Origin: Prasinococcaceae sp. CCMP 1430
Lineage: Eukaryota > Prasinodermophyta > Palmophyllophyceae > Prasinococcales > Prasinococcaceae
NCBI GenBank assembly: GCA_013416795.1
Contig: RQSC01000907.1
Span: forward strand, 22,678 to 86,677
Reading direction: 5' to 3'
DNA length: 64,000 bases
The notes beneath the pieces are model-generated. The model was given only the letters and a program-made list of their open reading frames with translations. It searched no databases and was not told the origin of the DNA. Of the stretch, positions 10,559 to 21,469 are shown piece by piece (within the stretch, counting starts at the first letter, position 1; each line of letters opens with the position of its first letter). Both the position numbers and the translations under genes were made by a program.

Positions 10559-12478
10559 TCACGAGACGACGCAGCATCCGCCTCCGCCCTTTTCCGCAGC
10601 CGCCGGCGCGGCGGGCTCGGGTGCCTTTCGCTCCTCCCGCGCCGGCGAGCGCGCTCCGGAGTGGGCGGGCGTCGACGCCTCTTCCGCAGGCGCGAGCGAT
10701 GCGGCTGCGTCGGCAGGAGACGACGCGGCGTTCTCCGCCCTCGCTTCGGCCTCCGCCTGCGCCGCTCGCGCGGCCTCAGCCTCCGCGGCGGCCTTGGCCT
10801 CCGCGGCGGCCTTGGCCTCCCTCTCAGCCGCTTCACGCTTGCGCTTCTCAGCGAGCTGCGCCTCCTCTGCCTCAGCTGCCTCGCGCGCTGCAGCGTCCAT
10901 GCGCGCGAGCCGCGCGGCGCGCAGCCTCGCAGCAGCGACGGCGACGGCGTCGGCGCGCTCCGAGCACTCTGGGAGCAGCGCACCGGCGGCGCCGCCGTCA
11001 GCGCCGGTGCGCAGCGTTTCCTCCTGCGCCATGACCCAGCGGCGCGCATCGCCTGCGGCTTGTGTTGCCTCGGCGGCCTCCGGCAGGGTTGCCACGTCTG
11101 CCCTCTGCGCATTCTCGTGCAGCTCCTCAGCGGCGCCGAAGAGCGCGTCGAGGGCCGCACGCGCGTCGGCATCGGCGCTCGCGCGAGCGCTCAGCTCGTC
11201 GAACAGCCCCCGAAGCCTCTGCAGGCGCTCGATCGCACCGCGCGACACGTCAGACTCGCGCGCACTCTCGCTCGCATCAGCGAACGAGAGCGCCTCACGG
11301 AGCGTCTTCGAGAGCATGTGGCACTCCGCGGCATCTGCACCCGTCGGAGGTCCGCGCGAGAGTTCCTCCAGCCGTGCCGATGCGAATGCGCGCAGCTCGG
11401 CAACATTGGCCTCGCTGCGCGCCGTTAGAGGGGGCGGAGGTTCCTCCCCGGCGTCGGGTGAAGGGGCCGAGACGTCCTCTTCGGCGTCGGGCAACTGTTT
11501 TTCGCCTCCCTCGCCTCCCCCAGACTCCTCAGCCGTCTGTGTCTCCCACTCCTGCTCCCACTCCGCCTTGATGCTCGGGTTCGCAGCTTCGTCCGCAGTC
11601 GCGTCCGATGCGTCATCGCCGTCCCCTGGAGGGTCACCGACACCGACGGAGCTGTCGGCGATGCTCGCTGCCGTGTCGGGCTCCCACGCGCCTGCGTCGG
11701 TCACCGAGGCGTCGAGCGCGTCGAGGTCGAGGTCGTCTTCGGATTCGTTGACGCCTGCCGCGGCATCGTCGGCCTCTGTCGTCGCGTCTGCCTCTGCCCC
11801 AGCGCTTTCGCCCTCATCGCCTGCGCGCGGCGTGAGGACGAGACCAGCATCGACGTCGCCGTCGCTGAACCACCCATCGCTCCCCTCGTTGACGCTTCCC
11901 GCGCCTCCCACGGACATCGCATCGTCGTCGGCGCCCGCGCCACCGTCGCCTCCTGCGTCGCCGGCGGGCACGTCAACGGACGTCTGGCGACGGATGGGTG
12001 CGCGAGCAACGTCAGCACCGGCACGCGGGCATGGTGGGGCGGTCGTCGGGGACGACGGGCGTCCATGCTCTCCGCGCCGCGCTTCGGAGCCGGCCGCGGC
12101 GCGGCGCGCAGCGCACGCCAGCGGGCGCCCGCCCGCGGCCGTACCTCGATGTCTCCGCCACCATGCTCGATGGACTCGTCGGCGCCGAACTCCTCAATGT
12201 CGACGCCGTCTGCCATGGCCACCTCCCAGTCCTCGCCACCGACGGTCGGCGCATCGGCCTGCAGCGCGTGCGCGCGCGCACGCACACAAGCACGCACGCA
12301 CGCGCGCGCTCGCTCCCGCGCGCTCACGCGTCAGCGCCGCGCTCGCGCCCCCGCGCCGCCGAATAGTACACGACCACGTGCACGCCGCCCTTGTGCTGCC
12401 ACTCGCGCACGCCCGCCGCCGCGCCCGCACCTCCCACTCGTCGCCGCCGCGCGCGTCCAGCAGCGCGGCGCCATCCAT
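10559..12478 (-). CDS. Prenylated (CaaX) coiled-coil protein of unknown function
   Basis: Three-exon model: 12478..12431, 12258..12145 and 11983..10559, all phase 0, donors GTGCGG and GTACGG, acceptors GCTGCAG and CGCCAG; 528 residues. The N-terminus MDGAALLDARGGDEWE leads into an acidic, disordered region of about 200 residues. A helical segment of about 150 residues follows, then an Ala/Glu/Lys-rich coiled coil (near 10760-10870 in DNA). The C-terminus is GGGGCCVVS, a CaaX box (CVVS) with an adjacent cysteine, which predicts farnesylation or geranylgeranylation plus possible palmitoylation and membrane anchoring. No family was recognised. It is divergent from the RAB3GAP1 gene, with 631 bp between start codons. 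Confidence 0.65.
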
Positions 12479-13109
12479 CGCGCCCCCACTCTCCTCGTCG
12501 CCAGCGCGCCCAGGCGCGCGCCCAGGCGCAATCCCCGCCCCCCCCGCTCCCTTCTCCTCCCTGCGCCGGCCCCTCGCCCGCGCCGGGCGTCTGCCGTGTG
12601 CCTGCGCGAGAGCGCCCGCTCGCCCGCGCGGCCCAAACCGGCAGCTCCGCTCCGCTCCGCTCCGTCGGGGGAACGCGCGCGCGCGCGCGCGCGCACGAGA
12701 GTTCAAAAAGAATTCGAATACGGCGGGTCATCAATCAATCGATCAATCAATCAATCAATCAATCAACGCCAGCCATGCGCCAAATTTCGGGTCAAAGTCT
12801 CGGTGAAAGGCGCCGAGGCGCGAGCGACTTTTTCCCCAGCGCGCAAATTTTGTGGGGGGAAATGGATGGCAGATGGGAGGGACGCGCCGCCGACCAACGG
12901 TCGGCCGGTCGGTCGGGCGGGCGCCCGCGCGGCCAACAGGCGCGCGCTCGCGGCGCGCGCCACACGCGACGCCGCGCGCGGCTCTCCCTCGGCCGAGGCG
13001 CGGCCGCGCGCACCTCTTTTTTTTCCCCCACCCCCTGTGGTTTGGCGCCCGCTCGGCTCGTGGGTGTTGCGCGCAGGCAGCGGGCGCCGGCGAGGCGCGG
13101 GCGCGCGCC
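12479..13109. promoter_or_regulatory. Divergent promoter region with ATCA microsatellite
   Basis: This lies between the start codons of the CaaX protein gene (-) and the BSD-RAB3GAP1 gene (+). It contains a CG-alternating run at about 12674-12694 and an (AATC)n microsatellite at about 12728-12764. No gene was found in it. It presumably holds both promoters; no TATA box is obvious. Confidence 0.4.
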
Positions 13110-15975
13110 ATGGACGCCTCTGTCGACTCGATCGACTCGACCGGCTCGGCCGGCGAGTTTGAGAAGGACGCCGTGCGGGTGGACCCCGCCGACACCGGCG
13201 GTGGTCTGCCGCAGAGGCAGAGCTCGCTCGGCAAGTTCACGCGCCTCATGGGGGGCCGCATGAAGTCGGCGCAGCGCTCGGCGCGCTCGTTCTTCTCCGA
13301 GCTCAAGCAGGAGCTCAAGGAGGCGGCCGCGCCGCAGGCTGGCGCCGCGGACGCCGACGTCCCCGCGCAGGCCGGCGGCGACGCGGGCGCGTTGCACGGC
13401 GGAGGCTGCGACGTGCAGGCCCAGGCGCCCGCAGCAGACGCCGGAACGAGCGAGTCGGACACGGCGACAGCGAGGGGCCAGCAGCGAGGCGGTGGCAGAG
13501 GCGCAGGAGGCTTCTTCTCCTCGCTGGCGGCAGGGATTCGCAACGGAGGCGAAGCAGACGGGGAGCGCAATGCGTCTGACGAGCACGAGGTGCCCATGAC
13601 GCCATGGGAGCCAACCATGCCGCACGAGCAGCGCCTCGAGCGCGCGTTCCGAGCGCGCATCCTCAAAGTCAGCAAGGAGAGCTGGCGCTTCGCGCAGGCT
13701 GACGGCGCGGGGGGGTCCGCGGTTGACGCATCCGCGCTGATGTCCGAGGAGATGGGCCCCGAGCCCGTCGACGATGCGCGCATGGTCCAGGCGAGGGCGG
13801 TGCTCGACGTGGACCCCGCGCTCTCGCGGCTGCGCTACACGCTTGTCCCGCGTGTGATGGAAGAGGAGGCCTTCTGGGCCGCGTACTTCAACGCGGTGGA
13901 CGACGCCAAGCGCGAGGTCCTCACCGCCTCCGCCAGCGCCGAGGCGGCGTCTCACGAGCGCGTGATGAAGGCAGCAGCCATAGACTGGGATGACGATGCA
14001 AGCGTCGAGCGCGCCTCCGCGGCAGCGGAGTCTCACGACAGCGGTCGCGTCAACCGCGGCGGAGCGCACGCGGAGAACGCCAGCGGCAGCAGCTCGTCCG
14101 CGCGCAGGCCGCGCGCAGGCTCGTCGGTGCCCCGAGCGTCCGCCGCCATGTCCTCGGAGGGCTTGAGGACGCTCGCAGATGCGCTGGCGCTGGCCAAAGG
14201 CTGGCGCTCCATGGAGGCGCTCGCGTGCTCGCGCACCGGTCGTGCGCCGCAGGCAGCCGCTGAGAGCGGGGCCCCGCGCCCGGAGATGCTGCCGAGCGGC
14301 GCCGATGGTATGTCGCCAAAGCTTTGTTCGCGCGGGTTCGCGTTCGTGCTTGCGAGGGTGTGAGGACTGACCTGATGCCTTTTCGCGAACAGGTGATGAC
14401 AGCATCGGCGGCGGCGGCGGCGGCGGTGCACGTGCCGACCTGAACGGCATCGGCCTCTCGTTCATGCGGGGAATTCGCAACGCCCTCGACCGCGTCAATG
14501 CCGGCGTCGGCGACGGCTCTCCGCACATGGCCGCACTTGCTGCTGGCGATGCGGCGGCCTTGCTGGAGCCTGATGAGCGCTCGGCGCTTTACACGCTGTT
14601 CGACGTAGACGCGCCACGCGCTGCGTTTGACATGTCGGGTGGGGCGCAGGTGTCGATGGTTCCTCTCGAGATCGGCGCTGCGCCGCCGGCGGGATTCCTC
14701 AGTTGCCTCGCGATGGTGTTTTCTCTGCAGCACTCAGCACCGGCAATGGCGCGCTTCTGGTTGGCGTGCTGCGACGAATTTGCGTGGCACTGGACGCACG
14801 GCGTGCCGCTCGCGCGCGTCCCACTTGAGAGCGCACCGGACACGCGCTTTTGCCTGCTGCACCAGAAGCTCGAGCTGCTCAATTGTTGTATAGCGAGGCG
14901 TGCGCGCCGGCGGCGCTGGCAGGAGACAGAAAATGCTGTGAGAGAAAGGGCTCGCGCAGCCAAGCTCCCAGACGACGGCAGTGCGGTACTTCCTACCCGT
15001 GTGGGCGTTCTTCGCCGCCTGGGCGATTCGCGGCTACTATCGAGCGACGCGCCACTGTGCGTCCCGGTCACGCAGGAGTCGGCAGTGCTGAGCGAGGACA
15101 TGATGCGTGAGACGGAGGAGCTGCTCATGCGCACCGGTAGCATGGGGGCGGGTGCACAGCAACTGCAAGGCGACATTGCTGCCTTCAAGGCTGCGAACCC
15201 GGGCGCCGAGCTTACCGACTTTGTGCGCTGGCACAGTCGCAGCGACTGGCTCGTGCCCGAAGGCGCCTCTGAGGCGGAAGGCCGCCTGAGCGCGCGGATG
15301 GTGGAGGAGGGGAACATGTGGCAGACGCTGTGGAATTCCACGCCACCGCAACCCGCAGGTGAGCAGCCGCCTCTGTTCGATGAGCAGCACGTCGGTGACG
15401 GCGTGGTCGAGTACCTGCGCGGGCTTGCGCCTTCAGAGGTCCTCGAGACAGCTTTCTTGTCGGCGCTCGGCGCTGCTCACACCGCCGCGAGCGTCGCCAA
15501 GGGTGCCGACACGCCGCCGCTAAGCGAGGCACTCGCCGATGCGCGGGCCATCGCTGCGCAGATGGCAGGACGAGGCATGAGTGAGACCAAGGTCGAAAAC
15601 CTCGTGAGTGTGTTCGAGCAGCTAGAGGAGTGGCTGGTGAAGGCACACGACGCACAACGAGAGGAGGCGCGGCGGGCTGCGGAAGCGGAGGAGGCAGCGG
15701 CAGCGGAGGCGGCGGCAACCGAAGCAGCGGAGGACGCATGGGCGAAAGCTGCCGCTGCTGAGATGGCCAAGCGCGCATCCGTGGAGGGCGATGCACCCGA
15801 GGCCGGGGCTGATGGCGACGTCGATCCTGAGGCCGTGGCTGAGGCGTCCGGCAACGAAAGCGCAGACGGCACCGCAGATATGCGCGCACCCCCACCTGCT
15901 GCCAACGAGGCGGCCGGGGTCACCCCTGCTGCGGTCGACTCGCAACCAGTTGCGGATGGCACATCCAAGGACTGA
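13110..15975 (+). CDS. RAB3GAP1: Rab3 GTPase-activating protein catalytic subunit with an N-terminal BSD domain
   Basis: Exons 13110..14307 and 14393..15975, phase 1, GTATGT donor, 85-nt intron; 926 residues. The N-terminal third has an amphipathic segment (FTRLMGGRMKSAQRSARSFF) and a BSD domain centred on DPALSRLRYTLVPRVMEEE followed by FWAAYF. RAB3GAP1 homology begins before the intron (LADALALAKGWRSMEALACS) and continues after it with CLLHQKLELLNCCIARR, VTQESAVLSEDMMRETEELL, FKAANPGAELTDFVRWHS and LSARMVEEGNMWQTLW. In animals this subunit, with RAB3GAP2, acts on Rab3 and activates Rab18 in membrane traffic. The match to the plant form is close in order and spacing. The BSD domain is not part of the RAB3GAP1 architecture I know. 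The tail is Ala/Glu-rich. Confidence 0.9.
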
Positions 15976-16092
15976 GCTATACTGCACATGTCAAATCGCC
16001 TAGGTTGCAAGTGCGGCGACAACGCCGCGTGCGCCGAGGGGCGGCCGCACACAAGTAAAGTAGTTGCTATACTTGCTCGCGAGCGCTGCTGG

Positions 16093-17838
16093 TCAATGCG
16101 GGGCGAAGAGCTCTACCCCAAGCGCGAGGCGCACAAAGTCGAGCGCGCACAACACCAGCATCGAGCAGCCCAAGGAGTCCACGAGGGCATAGCGAAGGGA
16201 ATATCGGGATGGCACTATGGGCGAGTCTGCGGCAAGCGGTGGACGGCAATGGCGTCAAGTCAGCGTGGGCGCCCGCGCAGCGGGACAAAGTACGCACGCG
16301 AAGCAACGCGCCAAAGGCACGCGCTTAGGCACGCGCTCGCGCTCGCGTTCGCTCGCATCCGCCCCCGCACCCTTGTCGTCGGCCATGCATCGCTCCTTGG
16401 TGACCGAATCTTGTCCCGGAGCGGGCAACTCGGCAGCCACAGAACGTTCGTCCATCCGGAAGAACATGGGGAAGGAGGCGAGGAAGTATATCCCGTAGAA
16501 TGCGGAGCCGTACACCAACGCTGAGTAGAAATCCTCGAAAGAGTAGTAGGGAAACGCTGCGATGGTGACCGCCTCCATGACCGCCGTGGCGTACGACATG
16601 AACACCACCAGGCTCACCTCGAGCGCGAAGCGCGCGCCTGTGCGCTCGTAGCGAGTTCGCACGAAGCGCAGCGCACCGTTGGCAAGCGCGTGATAGAACA
16701 TGAAGTATGCGTGTGTCATCAGGAACATGCTGATGGGCACGTCGTTCAGGCGATGCGCCTCGAAGGTATAGTTAGCGAGGAGCACGCGGTAGAAGTAGTG
16801 TGTATACCAGTAATTGCCGACGAAGCCAAATATGGCCACCCACGCGTTCGCCTGCGTGCGGGTACGGGTGAGCAAACGCCAGTGCGCGCGCGGTCACCAG
16901 GGTCAGTCGCGGTTCAGCGAGAGCCTTCAGGGGCGCACAACTTCCGCTCAAGACCGCACGCAGGCAGCCGCGCTCACAGCGCGCTCGCGAAGACACACGT
17001 GCGCGATTGCGCGCGCGAACGCGCGCACACCTTGAATATGTGCCTTTGGTACCACGCCAATCTTGCGTCGCACGGCGCAGGCGCGAGCGCCGGCACCAGC
17101 ACGAAAGGTGCCGCACAGCTGCCACAGTACACAAGGTAGCCCCACGGCCCCCACCACTCGTACGCCTGCGTGGCGATCACCTGTGTGAGGGCGCGTCCAT
17201 GGCAGCGCCATTGTGGAGGGATCGAGCGCGATCTCATGCTGTCAGTGCTGCGCCGTGCATCTGTGCGTGTGCGCGCGCAAAAGCGCGCGGACCGACCGCG
17301 CTGGCACGCACCACCGGGACGGAGAGAATCCACAGCACCGAGTACTTCAGGCAGAACAGCTCCGACGCGCGCTTCGAGTCGGAGCCAACGGCATCAGCGA
17401 GCGCTGGCGGGAGCAAGCAGCCACCCGCGCAGGCGAAACCACGCAGCGGAGAGGCCCGGCGGCGTGACAGCAGCGCACACGCGACCACGCAGACCAGGAG
17501 GGCGCACAGGGCAATGCCCACGTCGGCGACGACGTCGCTGCGGGTGCAGAAGCGCGTTCGCAGCACCGCGCCGCGCGTGTGAGGGCGCGCGCAGGCGTGG
17601 GCGCCCATCGCGCACGTCAGCGATGGATCGGAAAGCAACACACGCACACGCGTCCCGCGCCGCTCTGACAAGGCCTGTGCGCGTCGTTGCACTGGCTGCG
17701 CTTCGCTCCGCTCCGCGCTCTCTCTCTCTCTCTCTCTCTCTCACGCGTGCGCACGCACCGACCGCTGCCCGCGCCTGGCAGCGCCGCGCGCGGCGGCGTT
17801 GGCGGCGCCCCAAAGAACGACGCCACGAAGCCACCCAT
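16093..17838 (-). CDS. CPI1: Cycloeucalenol cycloisomerase (sterol biosynthesis)
   Basis: Five-exon model with consistent phases: 17838..17759, 17537..17312, 17180..17031, 16851..16371 and 16226..16093; 356 residues, against about 280 in plants. Key matches are SKRASELFCLKYSVLWIL, FVGNYWYTHYFYRVLLANYT, RLNDVPISMFLMTHAYFMFY, ATAVMEAVTIAAFPYYSFED, YGIYFLASFPMFFRMDE and the last-exon helix SLGCSMLVLCALDFVRLALG. The protein is polytopic and works in the endoplasmic reticulum, opening the 9,19-cyclopropane ring of cycloeucalenol, so sterols here are probably made through cycloartenol. A Ser/Lys-containing loop after FFRMDE is longer than in plants. Exon 1 (MGGFVASFFGAPP) is inferred from phase and is the least certain part. 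A (GA)n run follows its GTGCGT donor. Confidence 0.93.
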
Positions 17839-18251
17839 CGCGCGCAGGTGACGGCGAGGCGGGCAGGACCGCACGGGCTGAGGCTCAGATGGGGTGAAGG
17901 GGGTGTGGGCGCGGTGCGAGGAGGGGTGTGGCGCGGCCGCCGACTCTCTGCCCTCAGCTCGCGGCGTCGTGCGCTCGTTTCGCGGACGCGCGTTTGGCGG
18001 CGAACACTTTTCGCAAACGCCGTTTTTGTGATCAAGACCCGGCGCCGCCAAAGCGCAGCAAGGCGCTAACGCGCTGATCGAGGACGCACCCGCCGAGGCG
18101 GAGCATGCCACAGCGCAGCCGCGCCAGGACGAGCGACACCGAGCGCTTGGCACAAGTCAATTTACGCGCTAGTGTACAGCATGTTTGAACCGACGCGGAC
18201 GTGGACGTGCGTCGCTGAACAGCAGCCACCTCGTCCCGGCGCGGAGCGCGC
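17839..18251. other. Intergenic region, nothing recognised
   Basis: About 410 bp between the CPI1 start and the WD40-protein stop, both on the minus strand. No conserved reading frame, RNA gene or repeat was seen. It probably holds the CPI1 promoter and the WD40-gene 3' end. Confidence 0.4.
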
Positions 18252-20885
18252 TCACACCGCCTCCCCATCATCATTGTCTCTCGAGCACTCCTGCCGGAGC
18301 ATCAAAAGCATGCCGTCGTCCGTCCCAACGCAGACCTCGTCTACGAGCACGCGCGCGCATGAGCGACCGTTAGGATGCACTCGCCACGATGCATGCACGC
18401 ACGGGCGAACGCGCGCGAGCGAGCGAGCGAGAGAGCACGGGAACGCACCTGTGAGCGGATGGGCGGCGACCTGCGCGGCTTGGGCGGGCAGCGTCACCGG
18501 CGCCGCAGCGATGCCCAAGCTGCGTTCCCCTGGCGGGAGGTCGAGAGATAGGAATGCCAGCTCGGACAGAGTGGCGCTCGCACTTGCTTGCGCCTCGGGC
18601 TGCAAGGCACCAACGTGCGCCGCGCTGCGCGTGAGCGCTAGCGTGCGCCCGCCATCGCACAGCGCGGGTGTCCGCGATCGCGGAGCGGAACCGACGGCGT
18701 CGCCGGCCTCCCACGCGAGTTTGGTGATGCCACCGCTGTCGTCCCGACCCTGGAGGCGTCCGCGCACATGCACGCGGGCACATCAAGCGCGGGACACATG
18801 AGTCAGTGCATGCACGCGCCAAACAAACAAACGCGCGCGCAAGTCCGTGCATCTTTTCAGACGGACGCACACGCTAGCATGTATGAGTACGCACCAGGAT
18901 TCCCACCTCTCCGTTGGTGAGCACGTACGGCAGCTCGGCCGCGTGTACGTGCGCGCCAGATGCAGCAGGTACCGGCAGCGCACAGACGGCCGAGTTGTCT
19001 GAGGCCTCCCACACGGATAAGAGCGCGTGCACGCCGCCGCCCAGTCCACTCCCCACGCGCCCGCCACGGCGCGGGCCACCGCCCACTGTGGTCGCCGCCG
19101 AAAGCAGCGACTTCCCGCGTGGCTGTGGCATAGCGCTCACTTGGCTGCCGCCACTCTTTCGGACGTCCCACGTGAGCACGCGCCCTCCCCTGGTGCCCGC
19201 GTACACAATGGTGCCGCCGGTGGCACCGTCAAGGCGCACGCAGCCGAGCGCACGAAGTGGGCCGAGGCGATTGGCGCGCCCCCCTGGTCCGAGCAACGTG
19301 GTCACAGGTCGGGGGCCAGCGCGCCTGTCCCACAGGAGCACCGTGCCGTCGCGCGTGGCCGCAGCGACGTCGTACGCTCCACCGGGTGCGAGGCAAGCTA
19401 CGTCCTCGAAGGCTCGCGCGCTGCTGGCGGCGCCGCTGCCGCCGGCGCCGCCGGCGTTGCCTGCTGCGGAAGCAGACGGTGCCACAAGCATTTGCGTGGG
19501 CGTTGTCTTGCAGTACGCCAGGTCATACACGCACACGCGGCCAGACGTACGAGCGCTGAGCACGACCTCGTTTTCATTGCGCGGGTTCCATCGTAGTGCG
19601 CTCCATTCACCACCGCGTGAGCTCAGCTCGACGAGTGGTGCCGGAGGCGCGTACGCCAGCCGCTTGTGCGCAGCCATCGCCTCGCGATCCCCTCCGGCAC
19701 TCCCACCGACGCCTGCCCCCGCAATGCCCTCCGCGCGGAGGCTGCGCGACGCGTCGGCGTCTGCTGCGGCGGCCAGCGACGATGCGGCCGCCAGCTCGTT
19801 TCGCGCAGCAAGCGCAGCCGCCGCGTGTCCAACTAGAGTGGTGTGATTGTACACCGCCAGCCGCCCATCGCGCGTGCCGACTGCGAGCAGCACGCCGGTG
19901 TCATCGTACGCCATCGCGGTGGGTGTCTCTCGCACCTGCCGCGGGCTGTTGCGCGCCGCCGCGATCTCCTCAGCCGTCGCCCACATGTTGCTGACGCCCG
20001 CGCCCGCGGTGCTGCTGGTGGCTCCGCCCGGCGCGGTGCCCACGTGCGGCAGATGCGCGCCGCCGAACAGCGCGTAGCGCGCCCGCAGCTCCGCACGCGC
20101 GCACCGAGCCGCGGCGAGCGCTCGGCGGTACGCGTGCGGTGACGCGCGCGCCCGTTCATGGAGGCCCGCGCCGCACTCGCGCAGCCGTCGCTGGCGCGCC
20201 TGCGACGCACACGGGCTAGTCAAGTACAGGTTGTGAGTGTCGTGTGCGTCGCTGACGCTCTGAATCCGCCAGGACGAATACCGGAGCTCGTCGGGCGCGT
20301 CGGCGCCCAAGCCTGCAGGTGCGCGCGCGCACGGCGATAGGACGCGACGGCGCGGACGCGCGTGCCAGGGAGTCAGCGCGAGCGCGAGCGCTGGCGCGGA
20401 TCTGGCTGCGTGTGCGTCGCCTCGGCCTGTCTCCCTCTTTCTCTCTCTCTCTCTCGCACACCAGCCAAAGCCAGCCTCTCTCGTTGGCGCGCTTTGGGAG
20501 CGCGAGACGCACCGTACGAGAACTGGCCGCTGCTCCCACGCGGCAGGGGCGCGGCGCGAACACTGGGCGCTGGTTTGCCGACGCAATCGTGCGCGGCGGG
20601 TCCGCCGTCGGGCGCTTCGAAGCCGACGAACCACGCGTCGTCGCCGTGCTGCCGTGCCGACAGCGGGCGCGACCCTGCGCGGCCGTGCGCGCGCGCCCGC
20701 GCCCGCAGGCAATCGAAGGGATCCTCGTCGCTGTCGCTGCTGCCGTCTATTTCGTCCGCCGCCTCGGGCCGCGGCGCATCGGATCGAAGTGCGCGCACCC
20801 CCTGCTGTCTGGTGATCTTCTGTGGACGGCGATGCGCGCGCCGAGATTTGCTTGCGACGTGGGCCTCGCTCAGCGGCACGGCCAT
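18252..20885 (-). CDS. WD40-repeat protein, family not recognised
   Basis: Four-exon model: 20885..20462, 20312..18895, 18749..18449 and 18340..18252, with phases 1, 0 and 1 matching at every junction; 743 residues. The start MAVPLSEAHVASKS is followed by an acidic SSDSDEDPFD stretch, a helical linker containing DELRYSSWRIQSVSDAH, then a seven-bladed-type propeller with blades such as PTAMAYDDTGVLLAVGTRDG, WSALRWNPRNENEVVLS, TRDGTVLLWDRRAGP, YAGTRGGRVLTWDVRKS and the last-exon VCVGTDDGMLLML. WD40 propellers are protein-interaction platforms, and nothing in the sequence gives a specific role. Residues between blades are expanded by Gly/Ala insertions. Donors are GTGTGC, GTGCGT and GTGCGT. Confidence 0.82.
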
Positions 20886-21469
20886 GCCACATGGCACGCC
20901 CGTGCGAGGCCGCGGCGATATCGCGATCCATCCCCGTGGTCCCACCTCCCCTCCCCCACGCCGGCGTGCTATTTTTTTTTTTTTTGGTGCGAGCGGGCGC
21001 CGGCTCGGCGCGCGCGAGCGAGCGCGGAGTGCGCGCCGGACTCGAAGAGGACTGGGCCGCGGATGGGGCGAGCGGGCGCCGCGCGCGCGCGGGCGCTCGG
21101 GGACGGACGCCGAAAAGGGTGGAGGTCCGAACCGGAATCCGGCGCGCGCCTCGCTTTGGTGGTTGCTCGCTTGCACCTGTCTGTCGTCATCACACCAGGC
21201 ATTTCAAATAGACCCTACAATGAATACCTAACCCTACGTACTGTATCTACAACGTAACCCTATCCTGCGTGCAGCGTGTACTGTACGTGCACCATCAGAT
21301 GGTGCTGTACTGTGCAGGAGCTCGTCCACCATCGATGGTACACACTGCCGCGGGCGCCGCGCCACGACGGCGCTCCGAGCAGGGGGGCACGGTCTGGTGC
21401 GACTGCGCCGTGCGAGCGCGGCGTCTCTCCGTTGCTGCGCTCCCCGCGCGGTCGCCGGGGTGGCGGCGC
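20886..21469. other. Intergenic region with palindromes and a poly-T tract
   Basis: This lies between the WD40-protein start and the tricorn stop codon, both minus. It contains a T15 run at about 20972-20986, a perfect hairpin GCACCATC-A-GATGGTGC at 21289-21305 and the palindrome ACCATCGATGGT at 21328-21339, both in the 3' flank of the tricorn gene. No gene was seen. Confidence 0.5.

Noticed and set aside
11701-12327. Minus-strand 208-codon frame as an independent gene
   Set aside because: Its useful part (EDWEVAMADGVDIEEFGADE) is exon 2 of the CaaX gene; the rest is out of frame.
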